This document shows positions 1 to 6,312 of a DNA stretch of 7,565 nt, piece after piece (position 1 is the first letter of the stretch; each line of letters begins with the position of its first letter). Source of the DNA: Microbacteriaceae bacterium. Its GTDB lineage: Bacteria > Actinomycetota > Actinomycetes > Actinomycetales > Microbacteriaceae. The stretch lies in the NCBI GenBank assembly GCA_030840185.1, contig JAUZFY010000231.1:1-7565 (forward strand). Direction: 5' to 3'. Below the pieces are notes generated by a model. That model was not told the origin of the DNA and did no database searches. It was given only the letters and a program-made list of their open reading frames with translations. Both the position numbers and the translations under genes were made by a program.

Positions 1-2
1 GT

Positions 3-416
3 GTCGCCGCCATCCTCGCGCGTCGGCTCGAACCTCGCACCGCCATCGCGATCGGCGGTCTCGCGACGGCGGTGGGGATGAGCCTCATCGTGGTGTCGGC
101 CGTCGCGTCATCCCTGCCCGTCTTCCTGGTGGCCTCCATAGTGTCCGGGACGGGGTACGGTCTGCTTTTCCTGGGAGGACTCGGCCTCACGAATCGATTT
201 GCGCCGGCGCACCACCGGGCCCAGACACTCTCGGCCGTGTACCTCGTCGCCTACCTCGCGCAGGGTCTCGTCGCCGTCGCGGTTGGCCTCTCGGCCACGG
301 CCGTCGGGCTCGCCCGGGCTGTCGATATTTGGGCGCCGATCATTGCGGGCATCTGCGTCGTGGCGACTCTGCTCGCCGTCATGGTCGGTCGCAGGTCGCG
401 CGAAGCGCTTGCCTGA
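3..416 (+). CDS. MFS transporter, C-terminal part (5' end outside window)
   Basis: The reading frame is open from the left edge to a TGA stop and gives the last 137 residues of a membrane protein. About four hydrophobic helices can be seen, at roughly residues 14-35, 39-62, 75-100 and 108-130. A basic loop (ARRLEPR, near residue 6) precedes the first, and a short basic tail (GRRSREALA) ends the protein. Small-residue-rich helices, a glycine-rich segment (SGTGYGLLFLGGLG) and a short cytoplasmic tail fit the C-terminal half of a 12-helix major facilitator superfamily permease. The substrate cannot be told from this fragment. An internal GTG at 72 is not the real start, because the frame and the membrane topology continue upstream of it. 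The gene runs tail to tail into the FAD oxidase gene with a 16-bp gap, leaving no room for a separate terminator. The family call is from general helix pattern, not from a diagnostic motif. Confidence 0.72.
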   Translation, partial: VAAILARRLEPRTAIAIGGLATAVGMSLIVVSAVASSLPVFLVASIVSGTGYGLLFLGGLGLTNRFAPAHHRAQTLSAVYLVAYLAQGLVAVAVGLSATAVGLARAVDIWAPIIAGICVVATLLAVMVGRRSREALA

Positions 417-432
417 GTGAACGCTCGGACGG

Positions 433-1800
433 TCAGAACACCTTGCCGGGGTTGAGGATGCCCTTCGGGTCGAAGACCGCCTTGATCTGCCGTTGAATCT
501 CCAGCTGGTCGTCGCCGAGCTCATCCCTCAGCCAGCGCTTCTTGAGCGTGCCGACGCCGTGTTCCCCGGTGAGTGTTCCACCGAGGCGCAGCGCCGCCGC
601 GAAAAGCTCGCCTGCCGCGGCCCAGATCTGTTCGGGCACCGAGCCATCGGGCAGTGGCGTGAACACGAAGTTCGGGTGAAGGTTTCCGTCACCGGCGTGA
701 GCCACTGTCGGGATGACGATTCCGTAGCGAGCGCCGATCACCCCTATTTCTGCGAAGATTTCTGGCAGCACACTTCGCGGGACGGCGATGTCTTCGATGA
801 GCACCGTCCCCTGGGACTCGAGTGCCGGATGGAACGCCCGGCGGATCGCGAACAGTCGCTCGCCCTCGGCCGGATCCGTGGTCAGTTCGGCGTCACCCCC
901 GAGAGAGTGGATGAGCGCGAGCGCATCGGCCGCCTCGGTCACGCTCGCCGCGCCATCCGTCTGCACGAGCAGGAAGGTTGCGCCACGGTCGGAGAGTCGT
1001 TCGCCGAGGAACGCGTCGATCGCGAGAAGCGCGGCGTGGTCGAGGAGTTCGAGCGCCGCCGGCCGGATACCCGCCCCGGTGATGGCGGCGGAGTCCGCAG
1101 CCGCCCTGCCAATTTCCGGAAACCAGGCCCCGATCGTGGCGATCGGGCCGGATGGCAGGGGGCGAAGCTTCACCGTTGCCTCGACGATGACCCCGAGAAC
1201 TCCTTCAGATCCGATCATCAGGGCCGTGAGATCGAGGCCGGTGACCCCCTTCACGCTGCGGTGACCGATGGTGAGCAGCCGTCCGTCCGGCAACACGACC
1301 TTGAGCCCGAGCACGGATTCCCGGGTGACGCCATACTTCGCACAGAGCAGGCCGCCGGCGTTTGTCGCGATGTTTCCGCCGACGGTTGAGATGGCTTTGC
1401 TCGCCGGATCGGGGGCGAACCACAGCCCCTCCTCGGCGAGCGCGGCGTTCAACTGGGAGTTGATGATTCCGGGTTGAACGACCGCGAGTTCATCCGCGAC
1501 CGAGATCTCGACGATCCGGTCGAGGGCGAGGGTCGACAGCACGATCTCCCCCGCCCGGCCGATTGCTCCACCGGCGAGACCTGTTCCGGCTCCGCGCGGC
1601 ACGACCGGAACGCCGAAGCGGTTTGCGATCCGCAGGGTGGTCTGCACCTCAGCGGTGGTTCGTGCGGTGACGACGGCGAGCGGACTGCTGCCGGAGTCGT
1701 GGCCAGACTTGTCGCGCCTCAGGGCGGAGAGCACGGCCGAATTCGTCGACACCGCATCGCCGAGTTCGGCGCGAAGCGCCTCGAGAATGTCGCCGGTCAT
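433..1800 (-). CDS. FAD-linked 2-hydroxyacid oxidase/dehydrogenase, GlcD-like
   Basis: This 455-residue flavoprotein of the VAO/PCMH family probably oxidises a 2-hydroxyacid (glycolate, D-lactate or similar) to the 2-oxoacid. The FAD-binding type 4 domain covers about residues 38-215, with PRGAGTGLAGGAIG (68-81), GGNIATNAGG (141-150), KYGVTR (155-160) and IGSEGVLG (196-203). The FAD-oxidase C-terminal domain covers about 220-455, with the metal/substrate motif HAGDGNLHP (368-376), GEHGVG (412-417) and the usual ending LNPGKVF. Length is normal for GlcD and all key motifs are intact. The frame extends upstream to 1932, but that part is arginine- and proline-rich and overlaps the kinase gene. 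The ATG at 1800 gives the family's normal N-terminus and lies 13 bp after the kinase stop, with a weak GGGGCGG as possible Shine-Dalgarno. It is probably co-transcribed with the kinase. Glycolate oxidase subunit and D-lactate dehydrogenase cannot be separated by sequence alone. Confidence 0.9.
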   Translation of the reverse strand: MTGDILEALRAELGDAVSTNSAVLSALRRDKSGHDSGSSPLAVVTARTTAEVQTTLRIANRFGVPVVPRGAGTGLAGGAIGRAGEIVLSTLALDRIVEISVADELAVVQPGIINSQLNAALAEEGLWFAPDPASKAISTVGGNIATNAGGLLCAKYGVTRESVLGLKVVLPDGRLLTIGHRSVKGVTGLDLTALMIGSEGVLGVIVEATVKLRPLPSGPIATIGAWFPEIGRAAADSAAITGAGIRPAALELLDHAALLAIDAFLGERLSDRGATFLLVQTDGAASVTEAADALALIHSLGGDAELTTDPAEGERLFAIRRAFHPALESQGTVLIEDIAVPRSVLPEIFAEIGVIGARYGIVIPTVAHAGDGNLHPNFVFTPLPDGSVPEQIWAAAGELFAAALRLGGTLTGEHGVGTLKKRWLRDELGDDQLEIQRQIKAVFDPKGILNPGKVF

Positions 1801-1813
1801 TGCGCCGCCCCAG

Positions 1814-2740
1814 TCATCGCACGACGCCGAGAGAGGCGTCGATGGCGTCGCGCATCGGAACCGACGGCACCGCGCCGATCGACTGAACGGACAGCGCTGC
1901 GGCGGCGGTCGCAAACCGGGCGGCCGCGTCATATTCCATGCCCTCGGCGATGGCCGCGGCGAATGCTCCGCAATAGGTGTCCCCGGCGCCCGTCGTGTCG
2001 ATCGCGGTCACCGGCACGGCGGCAATCCGCGCGACTTCCACGCCACCGTCGTAGAGCACCGACCCGCTGGATCCGAGTGTGACCACGAGTCGCCTCGCGA
2101 GCCCGGCGAGGGTGACCGACGCGGTCTCCAGGTCATCCGATGCGGCGATCAGGCACGCCTCATGCTCATTGACGATCAGATAGTCGAGGTCTTCAAGCAT
2201 CGCCAGCGGCAGCTCCCTAGCGGGCGCCGCATTGAGCATCGTGACCACGCCGCGCTGTCGACCGAACAGGGCCGCGGCTTCGATGGCGGGTAGCGGCAGT
2301 TCGAGCTGCATGAGAAGCACCGCGCTTGCCGCGATCGCCGCGTTCTCCTTGTCGGTGAGCCGGGTCACCGTTCCGTTTGCTCCGGAGGCGACGATGATCG
2401 TGTTCTCGCCCGAGTCATCGACAACGATGAAGGCCTGCCCCGTTGGCTCGGACACGCGCCGGACGAGATCACCGGCCACACCGGCGGTGGACATTGTGTC
2501 GGCGAGCAGGTCGCCGTTCTCGTCGCGGCCGAGCGCGCCGACAAAAGTGGTTGCTGCACCGGCGCGAGCCGCGGCGACCGCCTGGTTGAGCCCCTTGCCT
2601 CCTGGATACCGGTCGGCCCGGTCGGCGATGAGCGTCTCCCCTGGCCGCGGGATTCGTGCCACGGAGAACACCACATCAAGATTGGCGCTTCCCAGGATTG
2701 TCACGCCGGTAAGGTCGGAGGCCTGAGCCGCATCGGTCAT
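1814..2740 (-). CDS. PfkB-family carbohydrate kinase, ribokinase type
   Basis: This is a 308-residue cytosolic sugar kinase, a normal length for ribokinase. It starts with the sugar-binding strand GSANLDVV (17-24), followed by the first PfkB signature PGGKGLNQAVAAARAG (46-61), where GGKG-NQAVAAARxG is typical of ribokinases rather than fructokinases. The NEHEA motif (191-195) matches the NxxE phosphate/Mg motif. TLGSSGSV (222-228 region) and the second signature DTTGAGDT (248-255) follow, with the catalytic base Asp254 and the anion hole GAG before it. The likely reaction is ATP-dependent phosphorylation of ribose or a related sugar at its terminal hydroxyl. No ribose transporter or LacI regulator is in view, so the true substrate is open. 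No clear Shine-Dalgarno precedes the ATG. A TAGGCT hexamer lies 6 nt upstream, which fits leaderless translation. The stop is followed after 13 bp by the FAD oxidase gene, so the two probably form an operon. Confidence 0.9.
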   Translation of the reverse strand: MTDAAQASDLTGVTILGSANLDVVFSVARIPRPGETLIADRADRYPGGKGLNQAVAAARAGAATTFVGALGRDENGDLLADTMSTAGVAGDLVRRVSEPTGQAFIVVDDSGENTIIVASGANGTVTRLTDKENAAIAASAVLLMQLELPLPAIEAAALFGRQRGVVTMLNAAPARELPLAMLEDLDYLIVNEHEACLIAASDDLETASVTLAGLARRLVVTLGSSGSVLYDGGVEVARIAAVPVTAIDTTGAGDTYCGAFAAAIAEGMEYDAAARFATAAAALSVQSIGAVPSVPMRDAIDASLGVVR

Positions 2741-2746
2741 CCGGCC

Positions 2747-2752
2747 AGCCTA
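2747..2752 (-). promoter_or_regulatory. Candidate -10 box of kinase/oxidase operon (leaderless)
   Basis: On the minus strand the hexamer TAGGCT matches the actinobacterial TANNNT -10 pattern. It ends 6 nt before the ATG at 2740, so transcription would begin at or next to the start codon. That agrees with the lack of a Shine-Dalgarno. No good -35 hexamer is visible at the expected distance. A TANNNT match is common by chance, so the call rests on its position. Confidence 0.4.
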
Positions 2753-2796
2753 AACTGTCGTGAGCGCGGCGCCGGCGAGTCGCGTCCGAATTCCGC

Positions 2797-2825
2797 TAGT
2801 CAGGGCGGTGGTCCGGTGTAAGAGT
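2797..2825 (+). promoter_or_regulatory. Candidate promoter of the Ada-AlkA gene
   Basis: TAGTCA at 2797-2802 matches four of six positions of TTGACA. TAAGAG(T) at 2819-2825 is an imperfect -10, about 16 bp downstream, and ends 6 nt before the GTG start at 2832. The AAGAG could instead be a weak Shine-Dalgarno 7 nt from the GTG. No copy of the E. coli Ada box was recognised in the 91-bp divergent region. This is a weak candidate. Confidence 0.27.
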
Positions 2826-2831
2826 TGACCC

Positions 2832-4328
2832 GTGACTTCCGCACAGCCCGCGATCGTACGCCGATCCGATGCCCTCTTCGACGAACGTTACCGCGCGATG
2901 TCGGCGCGCGACTCGCGGTTCGACGGGCAATTCATCACCGGCGTGCACTCGACCGGGATCTACTGTCGCCCGAGCTGCCCGGCGATGACGCCCAAACGGT
3001 CCAATGTCGTCTTTTACCGCACCGCGGCCGCCGCGCACGAGGCGGGCCTTCGCGCGTGCAAACGCTGCCTTCCCGATGCGGTGCCCGGGTCCCCGGACTG
3101 GAACCTCCGCGATGACGTCGCGGCCCGCGCGATGCGACTGATCGCCGATGGGACGGTGGAGCGGGAGGGCGTCACCGGCCTCGCGAGTCGCCTCGGTTAC
3201 ACGACCCGCCACCTCAACAGGGTGCTCGTCGGCGAGCTCGGCGCCGGTCCGCTCGCCCTCTCCCGCGCACACCGGGCCCAGACCGCCCGCACGCTCCTGT
3301 CGACGACCGACCTGTCCATCGCCGATGTGGCTTTCGCCGCCGGATTTTCGAGTATCAGGCAGTTCAACGACACCGTCCAGGCGGTCTATCAGACGACGCC
3401 GACGCTCCTGCGCGGCGTCGGTCGGCGCACCGCCGGTGGGCTGGCCGCCTCTGGCGCGACCTCGATCACACTCCGGCTGCCGGCGAGGGCCCCGTTCGAC
3501 GGGGCGGGATTGCTCACCTTCTTCGCTAACCATGCCGCGGCAGGCATCGAGTCCGGTGACTCTGAGGCCTTCTCCCGGTCGGTGCGACTTCCCCACGGCA
3601 TCGCGTCGCTTGAGGTCAGGCTCGACGGGCCGAGCGCCGTGTCCTGCAGCGTCAGACTCGAGAACGTCGCGGATTTGGCGACCCTGGTGTCCAGGGTTCG
3701 CCGGCTGTTCGACCTCGACGCCGATTCCGAGGCAATCGACGCCGCACTCGCGAGCGACCCGGCACTCGCGCCGTCGGTGCAGGCGAACCGCGGCATCCGC
3801 ATCCCCGGTAGCCTCGACCCGGAGGAGTCGCTGTTCCGCACGATGATTGGCCAGCAGGTTTCCGTCGCGGCGGCGCGGACCGTCATCGGCACGGTCGCCC
3901 GGGGTCTCTCCGCCACGCCCGGGCTCTTCCCGACCGCGACGGAGATCGCCGAGCGGGGTCACGAGGTGCTTCGGGGACCGGTGACACGCGTCGCCGCCAT
4001 CATCGGCGCCGCGCGGGCCATCGCGGACGGTCGGCTGACCATCGACGTCGGGATGTCGACGGAGGAACTGACCCGGGAGCTGGTCGCGCTGCCCGGGGTC
4101 GGGCCATGGACCGCCGGCTACGTGGCGACCCGCGTTCTCGGGTCGCCGGACGTCCTGTTGACTACCGATCTCGTGCTGCTCACCAACGCGACCCGGCTCG
4201 GTCTGCCGCCGACGGCGAAGGGTCTCGCCGCCTACGGGGAACGCTGGGCGCCCTGGCGAAGCTACGCCGGGGCTCACCTGTGGCGGCTGTCGGGCGCTGA
4301 CGCCCGCCGCACTCAGCTCGGCGGCTAG
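2832..4328 (+). CDS. Ada zinc domain / AraC HTH / AlkA-type DNA glycosylase fusion
   Basis: This 498-residue protein joins methyl damage sensing to base excision repair. The N-terminal Ada metal-binding domain (about 13-85) has the four zinc cysteines C45, C49, C76 and C79 in the motifs YCRPSC and ACKRC. C45 corresponds to the E. coli Ada cysteine that accepts methyl groups from phosphotriesters. An AraC-type helix-turn-helix domain follows (about 92-195, with [16 protein letters not shown] in the second HTH). The AlkA-like N-terminal domain spans roughly 210-290 and the HhH-GPD glycosylase domain roughly 330-490. The hairpin is [11 protein letters not shown] (420-430) and the likely catalytic aspartate is D446 in LLTTDL. 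It should remove 3-methyladenine and related alkylated bases. The Ada C-terminal O6-methylguanine transferase domain is absent. The GTG start is chosen because the conserved [18 protein letters not shown] begins soon after it. The gene reads divergently from the kinase, and its last codons (TQLGG, then TAG) lie in a 17-bp tandem repeat. This domain order is known in actinobacteria. Confidence 0.93.
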   Translation: MTSAQPAIVRRSDALFDERYRAMSARDSRFDGQFITGVHSTGIYCRPSCPAMTPKRSNVVFYRTAAAAHEAGLRACKRCLPDAVPGSPDWNLRDDVAARAMRLIADGTVEREGVTGLASRLGYTTRHLNRVLVGELGAGPLALSRAHRAQTARTLLSTTDLSIADVAFAAGFSSIRQFNDTVQAVYQTTPTLLRGVGRRTAGGLAASGATSITLRLPARAPFDGAGLLTFFANHAAAGIESGDSEAFSRSVRLPHGIASLEVRLDGPSAVSCSVRLENVADLATLVSRVRRLFDLDADSEAIDAALASDPALAPSVQANRGIRIPGSLDPEESLFRTMIGQQVSVAAARTVIGTVARGLSATPGLFPTATEIAERGHEVLRGPVTRVAAIIGAARAIADGRLTIDVGMSTEELTRELVALPGVGPWTAGYVATRVLGSPDVLLTTDLVLLTNATRLGLPPTAKGLAAYGERWAPWRSYAGAHLWRLSGADARRTQLGG

Positions 4329-4430
4329 TTCAGCTGGGTGACTGGCTCAGCTGGGTGGCTGGCTCGGCTGCGTGACTGGCTCGGCTGCGTGACTGGCTCA
4401 GCTGGTTACTGGCTCGGCTCGGCGGCTATT
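4313..4430. repeat. 17-bp tandem repeat (7 units) across convergent gene ends
   Basis: Seven head-to-tail units fill the junction: 4313-4329, 4330-4346, 4347-4363, 4364-4380, 4381-4397, 4398-4413 (16 bp, one base lost) and 4414-4430. Inner units read tcagctgggtgactggc or close variants; the units at 4364 and 4381 are identical (tcggctgcgtgactggc). The two outer units read tcagctcggcggctagt and tcggctcggcggctatt and match at 15 of 17 positions, more alike than either is to its neighbour. The first carries the TAG of the repair gene, the last the stop (CTA on +) of aspA. In 4330-4413 the + strand has 34 G, 22 C, 21 T and 7 A and no CC dinucleotide. Adjacent units can pair in RNA through CAGCTG (for example 4330-4338 with 4346-4354, including two G-U pairs), but no U-tract follows, so terminator function is only possible. 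Confidence 0.93.
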
Positions 4431-6006
4431 CGGCGTCGCGTCCAGCGGAACCGAACCCGGGCGATCGGTGAACCTCGAGGTCCTCGGGAAGGTCGAGGGT
4501 CGTCGTCATCGGCACCAGGCCGCTCAGACGCCCGGGTGAGAGCACCCTCGCCACCTGCTCGGCCGTCATGAGCCCCGAGGAAACGACGAGCTCCGCAATC
4601 GAGGAATTGGTCGTGAGAGCCGTGTGGGCGAGGGCGGCCGAGGCCGAATAGCCGATGTACGGCGTGAGAGCGGTGACGACGCCGACCGAGGATTCGACCT
4701 GGGAGGCGAGTCGCGACATGTTCGCGGTGATCCCGTCGACACAGTTCACTCGCAGCGTGTAGCAGGCGTTTGTCATCCACGCTATCGACTGCAAGATGCT
4801 GTGGGCGATCACCGGTTCGAAGGCGTTCAGCTGCAACTGGCCGGCCTCCGCGGCCGCCGTCACCGTGGCATCCGCCCCGATCACACTGAAGGCGACCTGA
4901 TTCACCACCTCGGGGATGACCGGGTTCACCTTGCCGGGCATGATCGAGGATCCGGCCTGCCGTGGCGGCAGATTGATCTCCCCAAACCCGGTCTGCGGGC
5001 CGCTCGACAGCAGCCGGAGGTCATTACAGATCTTTGACAGCTTGACCGCTGCCCGCTTGAGCGTGCCACTCAGGGTCATGAAGATGCCGGCGTCGCTCGT
5101 TGCCTCGATGAGGTCCGGCGCCGTCTCCATTTGAATTCCGGGTATCTCGACGAGGTGGCGGCACACCGCCTCGGCGTAACGCGGATCGGCGGTAATCCCC
5201 GTGCCGATGGCGGTGGCCCCCATGTTGATCTCGTTAAGCCACGGGATGACTTCGCCGAGCCGGTCGTAGTCCTCCGCGAGGGTGTGCGCGAACCCGCTGA
5301 ACTCCTGGCCTAGAGTCATGGGAACGGCGTCCTGCAGTTGGGTCCGCCCGACCTTGAGCAGGTCGGCGAACTCCTCGCCCTTCCGGGCGAATGCCTCGGT
5401 GAGCCGCCTGTGCTCCTCGAGGAGGCGGTTGATCCCGAAGACCATCGCGAGCTTGATCGCCGTCGGATACACATCGTTGGTCGACTGGCTGCGGTTGACG
5501 TCGTCGATCGGGTGGAAGTGCTCGTACTGACCGAGCTCGTAGCCGAGAAGCTCAAGGCCCCGATTGGCGATCACCTCGTTGGTGTTCATGTTGGTCGAGG
5601 TCCCCGCCCCACCCTGAATCACCCCGACGGCGAATTCGCTGTGCAGCGCCCCTCCGACAATTTCCTCGCACACCCGCTCGATCAGGTCGGCTTTATCGGC
5701 GTCGAGCACTCCGAGTTCCTTGTTGGCGCGAGCAGCCGCTTGTTTGACTCTCGCGAGCGCGCGAATGAGGTCGCGATACACCGAGATGGGCCGTCGGGTG
5801 ATGGGGAAATTTTCCAGAGCGCGAGCGGTGTGGATGCCCCAGTAGACGTCAGCGGGAATCTGCAGGCTCCCGAGAGAATCGGTCTCGGTGCGGGTCTCGG
5901 AACTTGTGGGAATCTCGGGAAGCTCGGCGACGGAATCTTCCGGTGTCGGGCGCTCGGCGCCCTGGATTACGAATCGTGGGTCGGCCGGTACGCTCAGATT
6001 TTTCAC
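4426..6006 (-). CDS. aspA: Aspartate ammonia-lyase (aspartase)
   Basis: This enzyme of the aspartase/fumarase superfamily converts L-aspartate to fumarate and ammonia in the cytosol, probably as a tetramer. With this start it has 526 residues, and the motifs are in order: TRTETDSLG (38-46), GTSTNMNTNE (135-144), HPIDDVNRSQSTND (165-178), GRTQLQDAVPMTLGQEF (220-236) and the flexible catalytic loop GSSIMPGKVNP (352-362), where Ser353 is the likely base. GRTQLQDA is the form seen in E. coli aspartase; fumarase C has GRTHLMDA. A fumarase-C-type C-terminal domain covers about 441-496. The protein is longer than the usual ~470-480 residues, with about 37 extra residues before TRTETDSLG. The GTG at 6006 is chosen for its Shine-Dalgarno GGAG 6 nt upstream. 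ATG at 6018 (530 residues) is a close alternative, and TTG at 6093 (555) is unlikely because it lies upstream of the candidate -10 and has poorer codon use. Its stop codon lies in the tandem repeat. Confidence 0.93.
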   Translation of the reverse strand: MKNLSVPADPRFVIQGAERPTPEDSVAELPEIPTSSETRTETDSLGSLQIPADVYWGIHTARALENFPITRRPISVYRDLIRALARVKQAAARANKELGVLDADKADLIERVCEEIVGGALHSEFAVGVIQGGAGTSTNMNTNEVIANRGLELLGYELGQYEHFHPIDDVNRSQSTNDVYPTAIKLAMVFGINRLLEEHRRLTEAFARKGEEFADLLKVGRTQLQDAVPMTLGQEFSGFAHTLAEDYDRLGEVIPWLNEINMGATAIGTGITADPRYAEAVCRHLVEIPGIQMETAPDLIEATSDAGIFMTLSGTLKRAAVKLSKICNDLRLLSSGPQTGFGEINLPPRQAGSSIMPGKVNPVIPEVVNQVAFSVIGADATVTAAAEAGQLQLNAFEPVIAHSILQSIAWMTNACYTLRVNCVDGITANMSRLASQVESSVGVVTALTPYIGYSASAALAHTALTTNSSIAELVVSSGLMTAEQVARVLSPGRLSGLVPMTTTLDLPEDLEVHRSPGFGSAGRDAE

Positions 6007-6012
6007 GAAAAG

Positions 6013-6016
6013 CTCC
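6013..6016 (-). promoter_or_regulatory. Shine-Dalgarno deciding the aspA start
   Basis: On the minus strand GGAG is followed by the six bases CTTTTC and then GTG at 6006. It overlaps the rival ATG at 6018, which has no comparable site in front of it. The two starts are in frame and differ by four residues. Confidence 0.5.
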
Positions 6017-6039
6017 ATTGCTTCGGGGTCGGATGCACG

Positions 6040-6066
6040 CGTCAGGTCGCTTGTGGCTTGCTGACG
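6040..6066 (-). promoter_or_regulatory. Inverted repeat in aspA leader
   Basis: CGTCAG (6040-6045) and CTGACG (6061-6066) are perfect inverted copies separated by 15 nt. That spacer holds a direct repeat GCTTG (GCTTG-TG-GCTTG on +). If transcription starts near 6067, as the TAAACT box would predict, the stem would sit at the very 5' end of the aspA mRNA; otherwise it could be an operator. Six base pairs can arise by chance, so the function is unproven. Confidence 0.3.
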
Positions 6067-6073
6067 TCTTTCG

Positions 6074-6079
6074 AGTTTA
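6074..6079 (-). promoter_or_regulatory. Candidate -10 box of aspA
   Basis: The minus strand carries TAAACT, a TANNNT match and AT-rich against its surroundings. It lies 67 nt before the GTG at 6006, in the gap after the small membrane gene. It predicts a transcript start near 6067 and a leader of about 60 nt. No convincing -35 was found. If real, aspA can be expressed independently of pit. Confidence 0.37.
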
Positions 6080-6105
6080 GCCGCGCTCGCCAAGACCCCG
6101 GATGG

Positions 6106-6309
6106 TCAGGGATGCAGCGCGGGGATTATCAGATATACGCCGTAAAGGATTGCCAGACCACAGCCGGCGAACGACGCGACGCCGAGTGCGCGCCGCCAGC
6201 GTCCGGAGGCCGCGGCAAGCCGAAGCCCGAGCGAAAACAGCGCCACGACCAGGCACCCCGACACTATCGACGTCACGAGAACGATGAGAAACGCGGTCCA
6301 ATCGACCAT
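6106..6309 (-). CDS. Small two-helix membrane protein coupled to Pit
   Basis: This 67-residue protein has two predicted membrane helices, about residues 6-31 (AFLIVLVTSIVSGCLVVALF and onward) and 42-64, joined by a short basic loop (ASGRWRR, 34-40) that should face the cytoplasm. Both ends would then be outside. No known catalytic motif is present and I cannot name its function. It starts 3 nt after the pit stop codon, and its strong Shine-Dalgarno GGAGGG lies within the last pit codons, so translation is probably coupled. From memory, short membrane proteins of this kind occur beside Pit genes in other actinomycetes, which would suit an accessory or stabilising role; this was not checked. 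The coordinates, RBS and helix pattern argue that it is a real gene. Its stop lies about 100 bp before the aspA start. Confidence 0.8.
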   Translation of the reverse strand: MVDWTAFLIVLVTSIVSGCLVVALFSLGLRLAAASGRWRRALGVASFAGCGLAILYGVYLIIPALHP

Positions 6310-6312
6310 CCG

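Noticed and set aside
411..433. Possible bidirectional terminator between the MFS and oxidase genes
   Set aside because: Only a short GAGT/GCTC stem with a wobble pair and a 4-nt loop, and no T-run; too weak to call.
493..1389. A 298-codon open frame on the + strand opposite the FAD oxidase
   Set aside because: Antisense to conserved FAD-binding and C-terminal motifs; composition is that of a shadow frame.
1801..1932. 44-residue upstream extension of the FAD oxidase
   Set aside because: It overlaps the C-terminal coding region of the kinase, is R/P/C-rich and lies before the normal family N-terminus at 1800.
2796..4277. A 493-codon open frame on the minus strand opposite the Ada-AlkA gene
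   Set aside because: Rich in R, G, D and E with no recognisable domain, and lies wholly antisense to a gene with complete motifs. It is a typical GC-rich shadow frame.
4313..4430. CRISPR array
   Set aside because: The 17-bp units are directly adjacent with no spacers, and no cas gene is nearby.
4338..4571. Open frame on + made partly of the repeat (GSAGWLARLRDWLGCVTGSAG)
   Set aside because: The apparent repeat peptide comes from translating the 17-bp array; the rest is antisense to aspA. No Shine-Dalgarno or domain supports it.
5310..5360. Gln in GRTQLQDA of AspA in place of the His seen in Bacillus aspartase
   Set aside because: E. coli AspA has the same GRTQLQDA, so this is a normal subfamily variant and not a lost active-site residue.
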